From assembly GCA_031551275.1 (NCBI GenBank), contig JAVBNX010000001.1:124001-188000 (forward strand): 64,000 bases of DNA. The letters are read 5' to 3'. This document shows, piece by piece, positions 51,044 through 59,803 of the stretch. The DNA is from JAVBMJ01 sp031551275 (lineage in GTDB: Bacteria; Bacteroidota; Bacteroidia; Bacteroidales; Rikenellaceae). The notes under the pieces were generated by a model. It was given only the letters and a program-made list of their open reading frames with translations, was not told the DNA's origin and made no database searches. Within the stretch, counting starts at the first letter, position 1. Each line of letters opens with the position of its first letter. The translations under genes were made by a program, and so were the position numbers.

Positions 51044-52114
51044 ATGAGCAACGAACTCCAACCTACCGTTGAAGGGCAACAGCCCGACCCGACCGCCGAA
51101 GAACTCGCGGTAATCGAGAAGTATAGGAACTCGATCGATTTCTCCCAACCCGACCAGGTGGTCGTCTACGGCGCGGCCGCGCAGAACCGGATGACGACCT
51201 TCGCCGACTCGGTGCTCAACAACGTCCGCGACAAGGACATGGGCGAAGTGGGCGGTCTGCTCTCCAACCTGGTGTCGGGGATCCGCACCTTCGACAGGGC
51301 GGCCTCGACGCGCAAAGGCATCGCCAAATGGTTCGACTCGATCAAAAAGCAGATCCGGCGCCTGCAGGCCGAGTACTCGAAGGTGGAGACCAACATCGGC
51401 AAGATCACGGCCCAACTCGAAAGCCATAGCCAGGCCCTGTCGAAGGACATCTTCGTCTTCAACGAGCAATACAAGGAGAACGCCGAGTACTTCAAGAATA
51501 TATCGCTCTATATCGTCGCCGGCGAGGAGAAGATCAAGGAGATGCGCGAAAAGGTGCTGCCCGAGCTCATAGCCAAAGTCTCGGGCGGAACCTCGCAGAT
51601 GGAGGTGCAGCAGTACAACGACCTCGAGCACCAGGTTACCCGCTTCGAGAAGAAGGTGCACGATTTGAGGCTGAGCCGGGTGATCTCGGTGCAGCTCGCC
51701 CCGCAGATCCGGCTCGTGCAGAACAACAGCGCGACGATGGTGGACAAGATACAGTCCACCCTGGTCCACACCATCCCCCTGTGGAAGAGCCAGATGGTGC
51801 TCGCACTCGGGATAGCGCACACCCGCCAGGCCCTCGATATGCAAAAGGCCGTGACCGACACCACCAACGACCTGTTGCGCAAGAACAGCCAGTTGCTCAA
51901 GGAGTCGACCGTTGAGATCGCCGCCGAGAGCGAGCGCGGCATTGTCGACCTGGAGACCATCAAGCAGGCCAACAGCGACCTGTTCCAGGCCCTGGACGAC
52001 CTGCTGCGCATCCAGAGCGAAGGCCGCCAGAAGCGTCTGGCCGCCGAAGTCGAGATCAAAGGCATCGAAAACGAGCTCAAAAACCGCCTGCTCTCGGGAA
52101 AGCAGCAGGCATAA
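51044..52114 (+). CDS. telA: TelA-family toxic anion resistance protein
   Basis: This 356-residue, mostly alpha-helical soluble protein matches the TelA family (PF05816-type). The conserved body runs from about 60 to 340, with YLYIVAGEEKI-type and QLAPQIRLVQNNSATMVDKI blocks (the latter about 210-230). TelA proteins are linked to tellurite tolerance and to some antibiotic tolerance; the mechanism is not known. The ATG at 51044 is chosen over the long open frame upstream that overlaps xpaC. A clear intrinsic terminator follows 21 bases later. Confidence 0.9.
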   Translation: MSNELQPTVEGQQPDPTAEELAVIEKYRNSIDFSQPDQVVVYGAAAQNRMTTFADSVLNNVRDKDMGEVGGLLSNLVSGIRTFDRAASTRKGIAKWFDSIKKQIRRLQAEYSKVETNIGKITAQLESHSQALSKDIFVFNEQYKENAEYFKNISLYIVAGEEKIKEMREKVLPELIAKVSGGTSQMEVQQYNDLEHQVTRFEKKVHDLRLSRVISVQLAPQIRLVQNNSATMVDKIQSTLVHTIPLWKSQMVLALGIAHTRQALDMQKAVTDTTNDLLRKNSQLLKESTVEIAAESERGIVDLETIKQANSDLFQALDDLLRIQSEGRQKRLAAEVEIKGIENELKNRLLSGKQQA

Positions 52115-52135
52115 CGGTTGTAACCCGGCAAGACG

Positions 52136-52166
52136 AAAGCTACCCTGTATTCCAGGGTAGCTTTTT
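52136..52166 (+). terminator. Rho-independent terminator after telA
   Basis: A perfect 12-bp stem (52136-52147 with 52153-52164) encloses the loop TATTC and runs into a TTTTT tract. This is the clearest terminator in the window, and it ends the xpaC-telA unit. Confidence 0.92.
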
Positions 52167-52219
52167 GTTTGGCAACATTAAAAAAATCAGTGCCGCTGTG
52201 GGGGTTTTGTGATTTTTAT

Positions 52220-52227
52220 TATATTTG
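52220..52227 (+). promoter_or_regulatory. -7 box candidate before the Q-rich gene
   Basis: TATATTTG is an exact match, 28 bases before the ATG at 52256. The nearest TTTG (52206-52209) is only 10 bases upstream. Confidence 0.4.
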
Positions 52228-52255
52228 TATATATCCCTTTTCTAAGCCTACGACT

Positions 52256-53893
52256 ATGGAAACGAGATTGCTCTTGCTCGGCTGCGCCTGCATGGTGTGG
52301 ACGGTAGCGGTCCAGGCGCAACAAAAAACCGCGTTGCCCGATAAAACGTACACCTTTACCGACAACTTCGAACCGGCCCAGGGACAGGACGGCGCTTTTT
52401 TCAGCACCTCCTTCTCGGTCACGGTCAGTTACAAGAACACCTATCCCTCGCCGACCCCGGAGGTAACCATCAACGCGGGCAGCTTCCGGCCCTCGGCGGC
52501 GACCAGGTACCGCTACCGGGGGCGGATCTACACCCCGGCGGAGACAAAACAGCCCGACGCGTTCCGTTTTATCTCCGGCGACGCCGTACGCGGGGCCTTC
52601 GCAAAGGTTACCGTGGTCGCCTGGATGGGCCAAACAAGGATCGCGAGCAAAGAGGTGTCGATGAGCTCCGGCGCCTCCCTTCCCGGCTACCCGACGCTCC
52701 CCCTGGCGGTCGAGGGCATGAAAAAATACCAGGCCACCGTCAACACCTGGGAGCCCGATCCGAACATCGTCAAAGAGGGGGCGGCCATATGGTCCAGCCT
52801 GCGGTTTACCGTCGAAAAACCGGTAAGCACCGGGAGAAGCCCCTCGATCGAACAGGCGATAGGGAGCTACATGGCGGGGGCGGACAAGACTGCGGATACA
52901 GATAAACAGCAGCAACAGCAACAGCAACAACAACAGCACGGGACCCAGACCACCACGCAGCAAACGGCGGGTCGTCCTTCGCCGGGGACCTCCGGTTCAT
53001 CCGCTTCCGGCTCGTCTGACGCCGACCGCGAGCAACAGCTTCAGCAGACGCGCCAACGCCTGGAGGCGATGCAACAACAGCAGCAGGCGATCCAGGCGAA
53101 TTACAACCAGGCCGCCTCCTCGATGGCGGGCGTGATCGGGGGCACGTACGCCACCGACCACCAGAAGAATACGGCCATAGCCCAATCCGCCGGACAGATC
53201 GCAGGTACGGTGGCCGGCCAGACCGGCAGCATGGGCGCGGGGATAGGCGCGGGCGTGGGCGTCGCCGTCCTCGGCTCGATGCTGGGAAGCTCGCAGGAAA
53301 GCCGCGCCCGCAAGGAGGCCGAAGAGGCCGAGCGCAGGGCCGAAGCCGAGCAACGCCGCCTGGAGGCCGAGATCGAGGCCATGCGCGTCGCCGCGAACCG
53401 GGATATCCGGCGGTTGATGCTCTCCGAATTTACCGAGACCGGTATCCCCCTCTCGTCGCACAAAGCAGCCAACGGCGTCTACTACTATTTCGCCTACCGG
53501 ATCGAGCCGGGCATGGTCGAGTCGGCGCGGCCGAAGATCTTCGTGACCAACCTCTTCCCGGTATCGAGGTACTCCGACGGCTCGTGGCCCTTCACCCACG
53601 CCGTCAAAAAAGAGATCCTCGCCGCCGGGGGACAGGGCCAGGTGGTGCTTACCGGGATGTACGACAGCGAGGAGCTGGGCCGGGCGTGGCACGAGCAATT
53701 CCTGGGGATGGCCGGCGCGTCGGAGGTAAGCGTCGAGCAGTTCTTCTACCAGGGCAAACAAAGTCCGGCGGGCGGCATCGCGGCCGGATCGCCCGCCGCC
53801 CCATCCCCCGTCTCTTCGGACGATTTCTGGGAAATGGGCTCCGCGCCCAAACCCGCAAGCTCCACCGCAGACGACGACTTTTGGAATCAATAG
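52256..53893 (+). CDS. Exported Q-rich protein with coiled coil and glycine-zipper segment, unknown function
   Basis: This 545-residue protein is predicted to be exported (signal peptide ending AVQAQQ). It has a beta-rich N-domain (about 25-205), a run of ten glutamines (218-227), a Q-rich coiled coil (about 258-290) and a glycine-zipper-like hydrophobic stretch (about 311-345, GAGIGAGVGVAVLG). A charged helix (EEAERRAEAEQRR, about 350-385) and a compact C-domain (about 386-505) follow. The tail repeats a DDFW motif (DDFWEMG about 521, DDDFWNQ at the end). The ATG at 52256 is chosen over an upstream in-frame start because the signal peptide begins there. I do not recognise the family. The two Sel1-repeat genes follow in the same unit. 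Confidence 0.7.
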   Translation: METRLLLLGCACMVWTVAVQAQQKTALPDKTYTFTDNFEPAQGQDGAFFSTSFSVTVSYKNTYPSPTPEVTINAGSFRPSAATRYRYRGRIYTPAETKQPDAFRFISGDAVRGAFAKVTVVAWMGQTRIASKEVSMSSGASLPGYPTLPLAVEGMKKYQATVNTWEPDPNIVKEGAAIWSSLRFTVEKPVSTGRSPSIEQAIGSYMAGADKTADTDKQQQQQQQQQQHGTQTTTQQTAGRPSPGTSGSSASGSSDADREQQLQQTRQRLEAMQQQQQAIQANYNQAASSMAGVIGGTYATDHQKNTAIAQSAGQIAGTVAGQTGSMGAGIGAGVGVAVLGSMLGSSQESRARKEAEEAERRAEAEQRRLEAEIEAMRVAANRDIRRLMLSEFTETGIPLSSHKAANGVYYYFAYRIEPGMVESARPKIFVTNLFPVSRYSDGSWPFTHAVKKEILAAGGQGQVVLTGMYDSEELGRAWHEQFLGMAGASEVSVEQFFYQGKQSPAGGIAAGSPAAPSPVSSDDFWEMGSAPKPASSTADDDFWNQ

Positions 53894-53895
53894 CC

Positions 53896-54954
53896 ATGAA
53901 AACCATCCGGATCTTTGCGCTTTTCGCACTGCTGTGCTGCGCAGCCATGACCGCCCGTGCCCAAAGCGACCTGAAGGCGCGTATGGAGTACGAAAAAGCG
54001 GAAGAGGCCTACTCGCAGGAGCGGTACGAGGCCGCCCTGACCCACCTTAACGCGACCGAAAAACTTCTGGCTAACTACGCCCCCCGCATCGCCCACCTGA
54101 AGATCATAACCCTCGACAAGCTGTGCGACTATTACGGCAAGGACAACGATCCCCGGCTCAAGGAACTCTCCGGGTGCGTGACGGCCTACATGAAACATTG
54201 CGAGAAGCACCCGAAAGACGTGGTAATGGAGAAATTCAGGGAGGTCTACGCCATCGAGGAGAAGATCGCATTGGCCAGGGAAGGGGGAAATAACCTTTCG
54301 CCGGAGCAGTTGGTCGAAAAGTTCGATGCCGCCGTGCGGGCAGGCAACCGTGCGGAGGCCCTCATGTATTGCAAGGCACTTGCCGCAAGGGGTAACGCCG
54401 TGGCCATGTCCAATCTCGGCACATTGTACTACGAGGGCACCGGCGGAGTGGAAAAGAACGTCCCCGAAGCCATCGGGTGGTACGAAAAAGCCGCCGCCCA
54501 AGGCAACGTGGAGGCTATGTGGGGATTGGGAACCATCTACCTGAACGACAATAAAACGCAACAGGGCCTCGGCTGGATGGAAAAAGCGGCCATGGGCGGG
54601 AAAGCGGAGGCGGCTTACTACGCCGGCCTTCTGTGCTACAACGCGGACGATACGGCCAATGCCCTGAAATGGTTCGAGAAGGCCGCCCAAAACGGAAACA
54701 CAGATGCGATGTATTACACGGGCGTATTATACGACGCGCAAAAGAATCCGGCCTCGGCCCTGAAATGGTACGTGAAAGCCGCCCAAAACGGGAATGTCGA
54801 CGCGATGTATTCGGCTGCCATGAAGTACTATTACAACGACCCCGCCGTGTCGGGGCTGGCGAAGAAAGAGGCCAAACAAAAGGCGAAGGAGTGGTTCGGG
54901 AAAGCCGCCGCGAAAGGACATGAAGAGTCAAAAAAAATACTGGTATTGTTTTAA
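53896..54954 (+). CDS. Exported Sel1-repeat protein (copy 1)
   Basis: This 352-residue protein has a signal peptide (MTARAQ) and an N-domain (about 22-120) shared almost word for word with the next gene: SDLKAR, KAEEAYSQERYE, IAHLKIITLDKLCDY and VVMEKFREVYAI. Sel1-type TPR repeats follow (about 145-350) with the GNAVAMSNLGTLYYEG pattern. Sel1 repeats bind partner proteins. The start follows the Q-rich gene by two bases, so the two are translationally linked. The ATG at 53896 is chosen over an upstream open frame lying inside the Q-rich gene. Confidence 0.82.
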   Translation: MKTIRIFALFALLCCAAMTARAQSDLKARMEYEKAEEAYSQERYEAALTHLNATEKLLANYAPRIAHLKIITLDKLCDYYGKDNDPRLKELSGCVTAYMKHCEKHPKDVVMEKFREVYAIEEKIALAREGGNNLSPEQLVEKFDAAVRAGNRAEALMYCKALAARGNAVAMSNLGTLYYEGTGGVEKNVPEAIGWYEKAAAQGNVEAMWGLGTIYLNDNKTQQGLGWMEKAAMGGKAEAAYYAGLLCYNADDTANALKWFEKAAQNGNTDAMYYTGVLYDAQKNPASALKWYVKAAQNGNVDAMYSAAMKYYYNDPAVSGLAKKEAKQKAKEWFGKAAAKGHEESKKILVLF

Positions 54955-54966
54955 TCCGGAAATCTG

Positions 54967-56472
54967 ATGAAAAAGATAATCCTTTTATTGACCCTGGCGT
55001 TGGCCGCCCAGGTCCTCTACGCCCAAAGCGACCTGAAGGCGCGCCTGGAGCTGGAAAAAGCCGAAGAAGCCTACTCGCAGGAGCGGTACGAACCGACCCT
55101 GTCGCATATCGAAGCCGCAGAGAAGCTGCTTGGCGGCTACTCCCTGCGCATCGCCCACCTGAAGATCATAACCCTGGACAAGCTGTGCGATTACGCCGAC
55201 CCGCAAAGCGCAACCTTTGTCCGCTTGCAGGGGGAGGTGAAAAAATACATCGCCAACGCCGAGAAGAACAAGAAAACCGTCGTGATGGAGAAGTTCCGCG
55301 AGGTGTACGCCATCGGCGAGCGGGTGGATAAGGAGGGGCAGGCGCAGGCGGCTTGGGCGAAAGTCGACCCCAGCGATGAGGGCGCAGTAAGGTCGTTCGC
55401 AGCGCAATACGCCGGCAGCGCCATCGCCGACCGGCAGGCTGACCGGCTGAACCGGCAGGCCCGGGCGACGCGGGCTATTGCCGGTATGGGCGGAGCGGGT
55501 ATCAGCCAGGCTGACTATCGCGCCGCCGCCGGGATATTGGAAACGGCCCTGGCCAACGGCGATCTCTCCGCCGCCGCGAAACTGGGCGATATGTACCGCA
55601 ACGGGTACGGCGTGAAGTCGGATTACGGCCGCGCGCTGGAGTACTACCTCATGGCCGCCGAAGGGGGCGACGCGGAGAGCATCCGCCGTCTGGCCGACTT
55701 CTACCGCACCCGGCTGTTCGATTACCCCGAGGCGGAAAAATGGTACACGGTCCTTGCCGACCGTGGCGACGCGCAGGCGATGCTCTCCATCGGCAAGCTC
55801 TATTACAAAGGGGAGGACGAATCCCGGTTTTACCGGAAGAACGACCCCGAAAAGGCGCAGCCCTGGTTTGAAAAGGCTGCGGCGCTGGGCAATGCCGACG
55901 CCGTGGCCAACCTGGGCCATATCAAGTACAGCGCAACGAGCTGGACCTTTACCAAGACCGGCGGCGAGGCCAGGGACCTGTACGCCGAAGCGATAGAGAA
56001 GGGCAGCTCGGACGGTTTGTACTACTGGGGCTACTACACGCTCAAGCATCGCGGCTTATGGGGCAACAAAAGTGAAAAAGAGGCCCTGGAACTGGCATTG
56101 AAAGCGGCAGAGATGGGCAACACGGGCGCCATGTGCCTGGCCGCGTCGATCTACTATTACGACAAGGACGTGACCAAGCCGTTGGAGTGGCGAATGAACG
56201 CCCTGAAGGCCGATACCGACATCCCCCAGGTCTATTACGAGATAGGGCTTTATTATTACAACGGTTCGCGCGGACTGCCCAAGAGCACGCAGAAAGCGAT
56301 ACCCTGGTTCAGGCTCTTCTCGCGGATGTGCGACCAGCCCAAGAAAGTAGGGGAGTTATCGGCGGCCTCGGTGCTGGAGAAGGAGAATGTTACCGACGAC
56401 CCCACCCAAACGTTCGATGAGCTGCGCAATGCGGCGTGGGCGCAACTTTTGGCCGACATCGGCCGGAAATAG
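54967..56472 (+). CDS. Exported Sel1-repeat protein (copy 2)
   Basis: This 501-residue paralogue of the preceding gene has a signal peptide (QVLYAQ), the same N-domain (about 20-115) and an insert (about 120-180). Sel1 repeats follow (about 185-440), including GDLSAAAKLGDMYRNG and GNADAVANLGHIKYS. The conserved N-domain and divergent repeats suggest duplication, then specialisation for different partners. It is the last gene of the Q-rich unit. Confidence 0.83.
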   Translation: MKKIILLLTLALAAQVLYAQSDLKARLELEKAEEAYSQERYEPTLSHIEAAEKLLGGYSLRIAHLKIITLDKLCDYADPQSATFVRLQGEVKKYIANAEKNKKTVVMEKFREVYAIGERVDKEGQAQAAWAKVDPSDEGAVRSFAAQYAGSAIADRQADRLNRQARATRAIAGMGGAGISQADYRAAAGILETALANGDLSAAAKLGDMYRNGYGVKSDYGRALEYYLMAAEGGDAESIRRLADFYRTRLFDYPEAEKWYTVLADRGDAQAMLSIGKLYYKGEDESRFYRKNDPEKAQPWFEKAAALGNADAVANLGHIKYSATSWTFTKTGGEARDLYAEAIEKGSSDGLYYWGYYTLKHRGLWGNKSEKEALELALKAAEMGNTGAMCLAASIYYYDKDVTKPLEWRMNALKADTDIPQVYYEIGLYYYNGSRGLPKSTQKAIPWFRLFSRMCDQPKKVGELSAASVLEKENVTDDPTQTFDELRNAAWAQLLADIGRK

Positions 56473-56707
56473 GATGTGATCGGATAAGTGCCTGTATTAC
56501 ATTCTTATCTTTGTATTACTTTCTGCAATTTTTCATCCCGCATCAAACCAGACTGCGGCAAAAAGGCTACCTTTGCGCCGAATAGTCAGCGTTTGCAATA
56601 AGCGATGGATAGGAGGGATAGAGTGACGTCCGGCTATAAAGTTTACAGGTGACCGGTATTTCGCCATGAGCGGATTCCACTCCCTAACGTTCGACTACTA
56701 ATCGGAT
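56473..56707. other. Intergenic region upstream of the second SusC
   Basis: These 235 bases contain no gene. Two -7-like boxes are visible, TATCTTTG (56506-56513) and TACCTTTG (56568-56575), neither with a well-placed TTTG partner. No sigma/anti-sigma or hybrid two-component regulator gene is present here. Confidence 0.6.
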
Positions 56708-59700
56708 ATGATCTTTCGCCGTTTAACGCCCTGTTTGTTCGCCGCTGCCGCTTTGTTGGTATCGCCTTTCTGCGCCGCTGCCGCCGAAACGGGGAAAATT
56801 GCCCGCGGGGTGGTCAGCGACGCCTCGGCGCAGCCCGTAGCCGGGGCGACCGTCCTGGAACAGGGCACCTACAACGGGGTGGTCACCGATGCGGCAGGCG
56901 CCTTCTCGATCCCGGTCCGTGCAGGCGCGTCACTCGAAATTTCATACATAGGATATAAGAAACAGGTCGTGCCGGCCGCCTTCGACACCCTGATAACCGT
57001 TACCCTCCTGGAAGAGGTGGTTGAAATGAACAGCGTGGTGGTAACGGCCCTCGGTATCGAGCGGGAGCGCGCCTCGCTGGTCTACGCGGTCGATAGGATC
57101 GGGGGCAACGACTTGCGCCGGGTAACCGACCCCAACATCGCCGTCGCGCTGGCAGGCAAGTCCGCCGGGGTGCAGGTCGCCCGCAGCTCCTCCGGGGCGG
57201 GGGGCTCCTCCAAGATATCGATCCGGGGCACGCGCTCGGCCGCCTACGACAACCAGCCCATGTATGTGGTCGACGGGGTGCCCATCCTCAACGACAGCCC
57301 CGAGCAGGCCTACTCCGCCATAGGAGGGACGGCCAACGCCGGGAACAGGGACGGGGGCGACGGCATCTCGAACCTCAACCCCGACGACGTGGAGAGCATT
57401 ACCATCCTCAAAGGCGCCCCAGCGGCCGCCCTTTACGGCAGCCAGGCCGGCAACGGGGTGATCCTGATCACGACCAAGAAGGGGAGCGCCGGCAAAACAT
57501 CGGTCTCCCTCTCGACCAACCTTACGATAGACCAGGCGTTCAGCCTGCCCGCCTTCCAGAACAGCTACGGGGTAAGCGACGTGATCGAGAGCTGGGGCGC
57601 GCCCCTGGCGGCGGGGACGGGCGGCGACAACCTGCGGGACTTCTTCCACGCGGGGGTTACCTCGATGACCTCCTTCTCGCTCACGTCGGGCAACCAGCGC
57701 GAGCAGCACTACTTCTCCTACGCCAACACCACGGGCCGGGGTATCGTGGGCGACCACCGCACGGTGCGGCACAACCTCAACTTCCGGCAAAGCACCAATT
57801 TGATCCACGGCCTGCTGAAGGTCGACGCCAGCGTCTCGCTGATGCGCCAGAACACCACCGACAAACCCACGCCGGGAGGCTTTTACATGAACCCCCTGGT
57901 GGGCCTCTACCGTTTCCCCAGGGGGGAGGATATCTCGTATTACCGCGACAATTACAGCCTGGACAACGTGGAACGCAACATGTACCTGCAAAACTGGCAC
58001 ACGTCGACCACCGACTTCGAACAGAATCCCTGGTGGGTAACCAACTCCATCCGCAGCCGCGACCAGCGCTCGAGGGCGATGGCCACCGTGACGGCCGAGA
58101 TGAACGCCACCCACTGGCTGCGCCTGCGGGCCCGAGGCAGCGTCGATTACATCGACAACAAGGTCCGACAGGAGTTCGACGCCTCGACCGCCACGGCCCT
58201 CTGCGGCGAGAACGGCCGCTACATCGAGGGGGACTACGGCGAACTGCTCTATTACGGCGAATTCCTGGCCTTCGGCCAATGGAAAAAAGGCGAATTTTCG
58301 ATCAACGCCACACTGGGAACAAGCATCCAGGACCTGCAGGTCAACTCCCTGAGGATGGACTCGAAGAACGCCTCTTTGTACCACCCCAACATCTTCACGG
58401 TGGCCAACATCGTCATGAGCGGCGCCGCGCAGGTCAACCAGCAGATCGACGCGGGCAAGCAGATCCAGTCGCTTTTCACCACGGCGGAGATCGGCTGGCG
58501 GGATATGCTTTTCCTCGATATGACCGCCCGCAACGAATGGAGTTCGGGGTTGGCCTATACCAAATACGCCCGCAGCGGCTATTTCTACCCCTCGGCCGGG
58601 ATTTCGTGGCTGGCCGAGCGCACGCTCGAATTGCCCGCATGGATCAGCCGGGCCAAGTTGCGCACCGCGTTCAGCAACATCGGCAGGGACGTACCCAAAG
58701 AGGTAACCCAGCCCACCCCCGATTGGGGGGTCTTCGCGGGCGGCGGGCTCTGGGGCCCCATCGCCGCACCGGTAACGGACTCCAAAGGCCGGTCGCTGAT
58801 CGAGCCCGAAGTGACCCGTTCGCTGGAGATCGGGACCGAACTGGGCTTGTTTGAAAACCGGATACTGGCCAACGCCACCTACTACCACTCCAACACCTAC
58901 AACCAATATTTCCAGCTCCCCTCGGAATTCGGGGACGCCTACGGCTACCGGATCGTCAACGCGGGCAACATCCGCAACCTGGGGCTGGAGGTCGGCATCA
59001 CGGCCGTCCCCGTGCTGAAAAAGGATTTCATGTGGAAGAGCATGCTCAACTACGCCCACAACCGGAACAAAGTGATCCGGTTGCACGACAGGATATATGA
59101 ATTCGTCTACGGCCCCACCAGTTTCTCCTCGACCTACGCGATGAAACTCCAAAAAGGGGGCTCGGTGGGCGACATCTACGGCAAGGCTTTCCAGCGGGAC
59201 GACAACGGACAGATCGTCTACCAGGCCACGGGCAGCAACGCCGGCCTGCCCGGCATCACGGGCGACGGCAACCTGGCCTTCGTGGGCAACTGCGCCCCCC
59301 GCTTCAACATGGGCTGGATCAATACCTTCGACTGGCGGGGGCTGAGCGTGTCGGCCCTGGTCGATTTCCGCTCGGGGGGCAAAGTGCTTTCCCAGACCCA
59401 GGCCGAGATGGACGCCTACGGCGTCTCGAAGGTGACCGCCCACGCCCGCGACCGGGGATATGTGGAGCTGGAGGGCCGCAGGATCGAGGACGTCAAGGGA
59501 TTCTACCGTATGGTAGGCGGCCGCGCCGGGGTGACCGAGTATTATATGTACGACGCCACCAACCTGCGCCTGAGGGAGCTGTCCCTCTCCTACTCCATGC
59601 CCAAAAAGTGGGTCGAGCGCACCAAAATATTCAGCAAGGTGCAATTCTCGCTCGTGGCGCGTAATTTGCTCTTCTTCTACAACGCCGCCCCCTTCGACCC

Positions 59701-59800
59701 CGACCTGGTGCTCTCAACGGGCAACGACAACCAGGGGATCGACGTGTTCGGCATGCCCACCACGCGCAACTGGGGCTTCAACATCAAACTGGAGTTTTAA
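56708..59800 (+). CDS. susC: SusC/RagA TonB-linked outer-membrane transporter (second pair)
   Basis: This 1030-residue transporter has no STN domain, unlike the first SusC in the window. It has a signal peptide (PFCAAAAE), a carboxypeptidase-D-regulatory-like domain (about 30-110), a plug with the DGVPIL and GNGVILITTKKG signatures (about 130-260) and a barrel ending in NIKLEF. It imports a ligand presented by the SusD-like protein encoded three bases later. No regulator or hydrolase is directly attached, so the substrate is unknown, and it could transport something other than a glycan. Confidence 0.95.
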   Translation: MIFRRLTPCLFAAAALLVSPFCAAAAETGKIARGVVSDASAQPVAGATVLEQGTYNGVVTDAAGAFSIPVRAGASLEISYIGYKKQVVPAAFDTLITVTLLEEVVEMNSVVVTALGIERERASLVYAVDRIGGNDLRRVTDPNIAVALAGKSAGVQVARSSSGAGGSSKISIRGTRSAAYDNQPMYVVDGVPILNDSPEQAYSAIGGTANAGNRDGGDGISNLNPDDVESITILKGAPAAALYGSQAGNGVILITTKKGSAGKTSVSLSTNLTIDQAFSLPAFQNSYGVSDVIESWGAPLAAGTGGDNLRDFFHAGVTSMTSFSLTSGNQREQHYFSYANTTGRGIVGDHRTVRHNLNFRQSTNLIHGLLKVDASVSLMRQNTTDKPTPGGFYMNPLVGLYRFPRGEDISYYRDNYSLDNVERNMYLQNWHTSTTDFEQNPWWVTNSIRSRDQRSRAMATVTAEMNATHWLRLRARGSVDYIDNKVRQEFDASTATALCGENGRYIEGDYGELLYYGEFLAFGQWKKGEFSINATLGTSIQDLQVNSLRMDSKNASLYHPNIFTVANIVMSGAAQVNQQIDAGKQIQSLFTTAEIGWRDMLFLDMTARNEWSSGLAYTKYARSGYFYPSAGISWLAERTLELPAWISRAKLRTAFSNIGRDVPKEVTQPTPDWGVFAGGGLWGPIAAPVTDSKGRSLIEPEVTRSLEIGTELGLFENRILANATYYHSNTYNQYFQLPSEFGDAYGYRIVNAGNIRNLGLEVGITAVPVLKKDFMWKSMLNYAHNRNKVIRLHDRIYEFVYGPTSFSSTYAMKLQKGGSVGDIYGKAFQRDDNGQIVYQATGSNAGLPGITGDGNLAFVGNCAPRFNMGWINTFDWRGLSVSALVDFRSGGKVLSQTQAEMDAYGVSKVTAHARDRGYVELEGRRIEDVKGFYRMVGGRAGVTEYYMYDATNLRLRELSLSYSMPKKWVERTKIFSKVQFSLVARNLLFFYNAAPFDPDLVLSTGNDNQGIDVFGMPTTRNWGFNIKLEF

Positions 59801-59803
59801 GCC

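Noticed and set aside
52906..52936. CAG/CAA repeat as a CRISPR-like or noncoding tandem repeat
   Set aside because: It is in frame within a coding sequence and encodes glutamine; there are no spacers or unit structure.
56942..59644. Open frame of 900 codons on the minus strand opposite the second susC
   Set aside because: Composition-driven antisense frame with no recognisable features.
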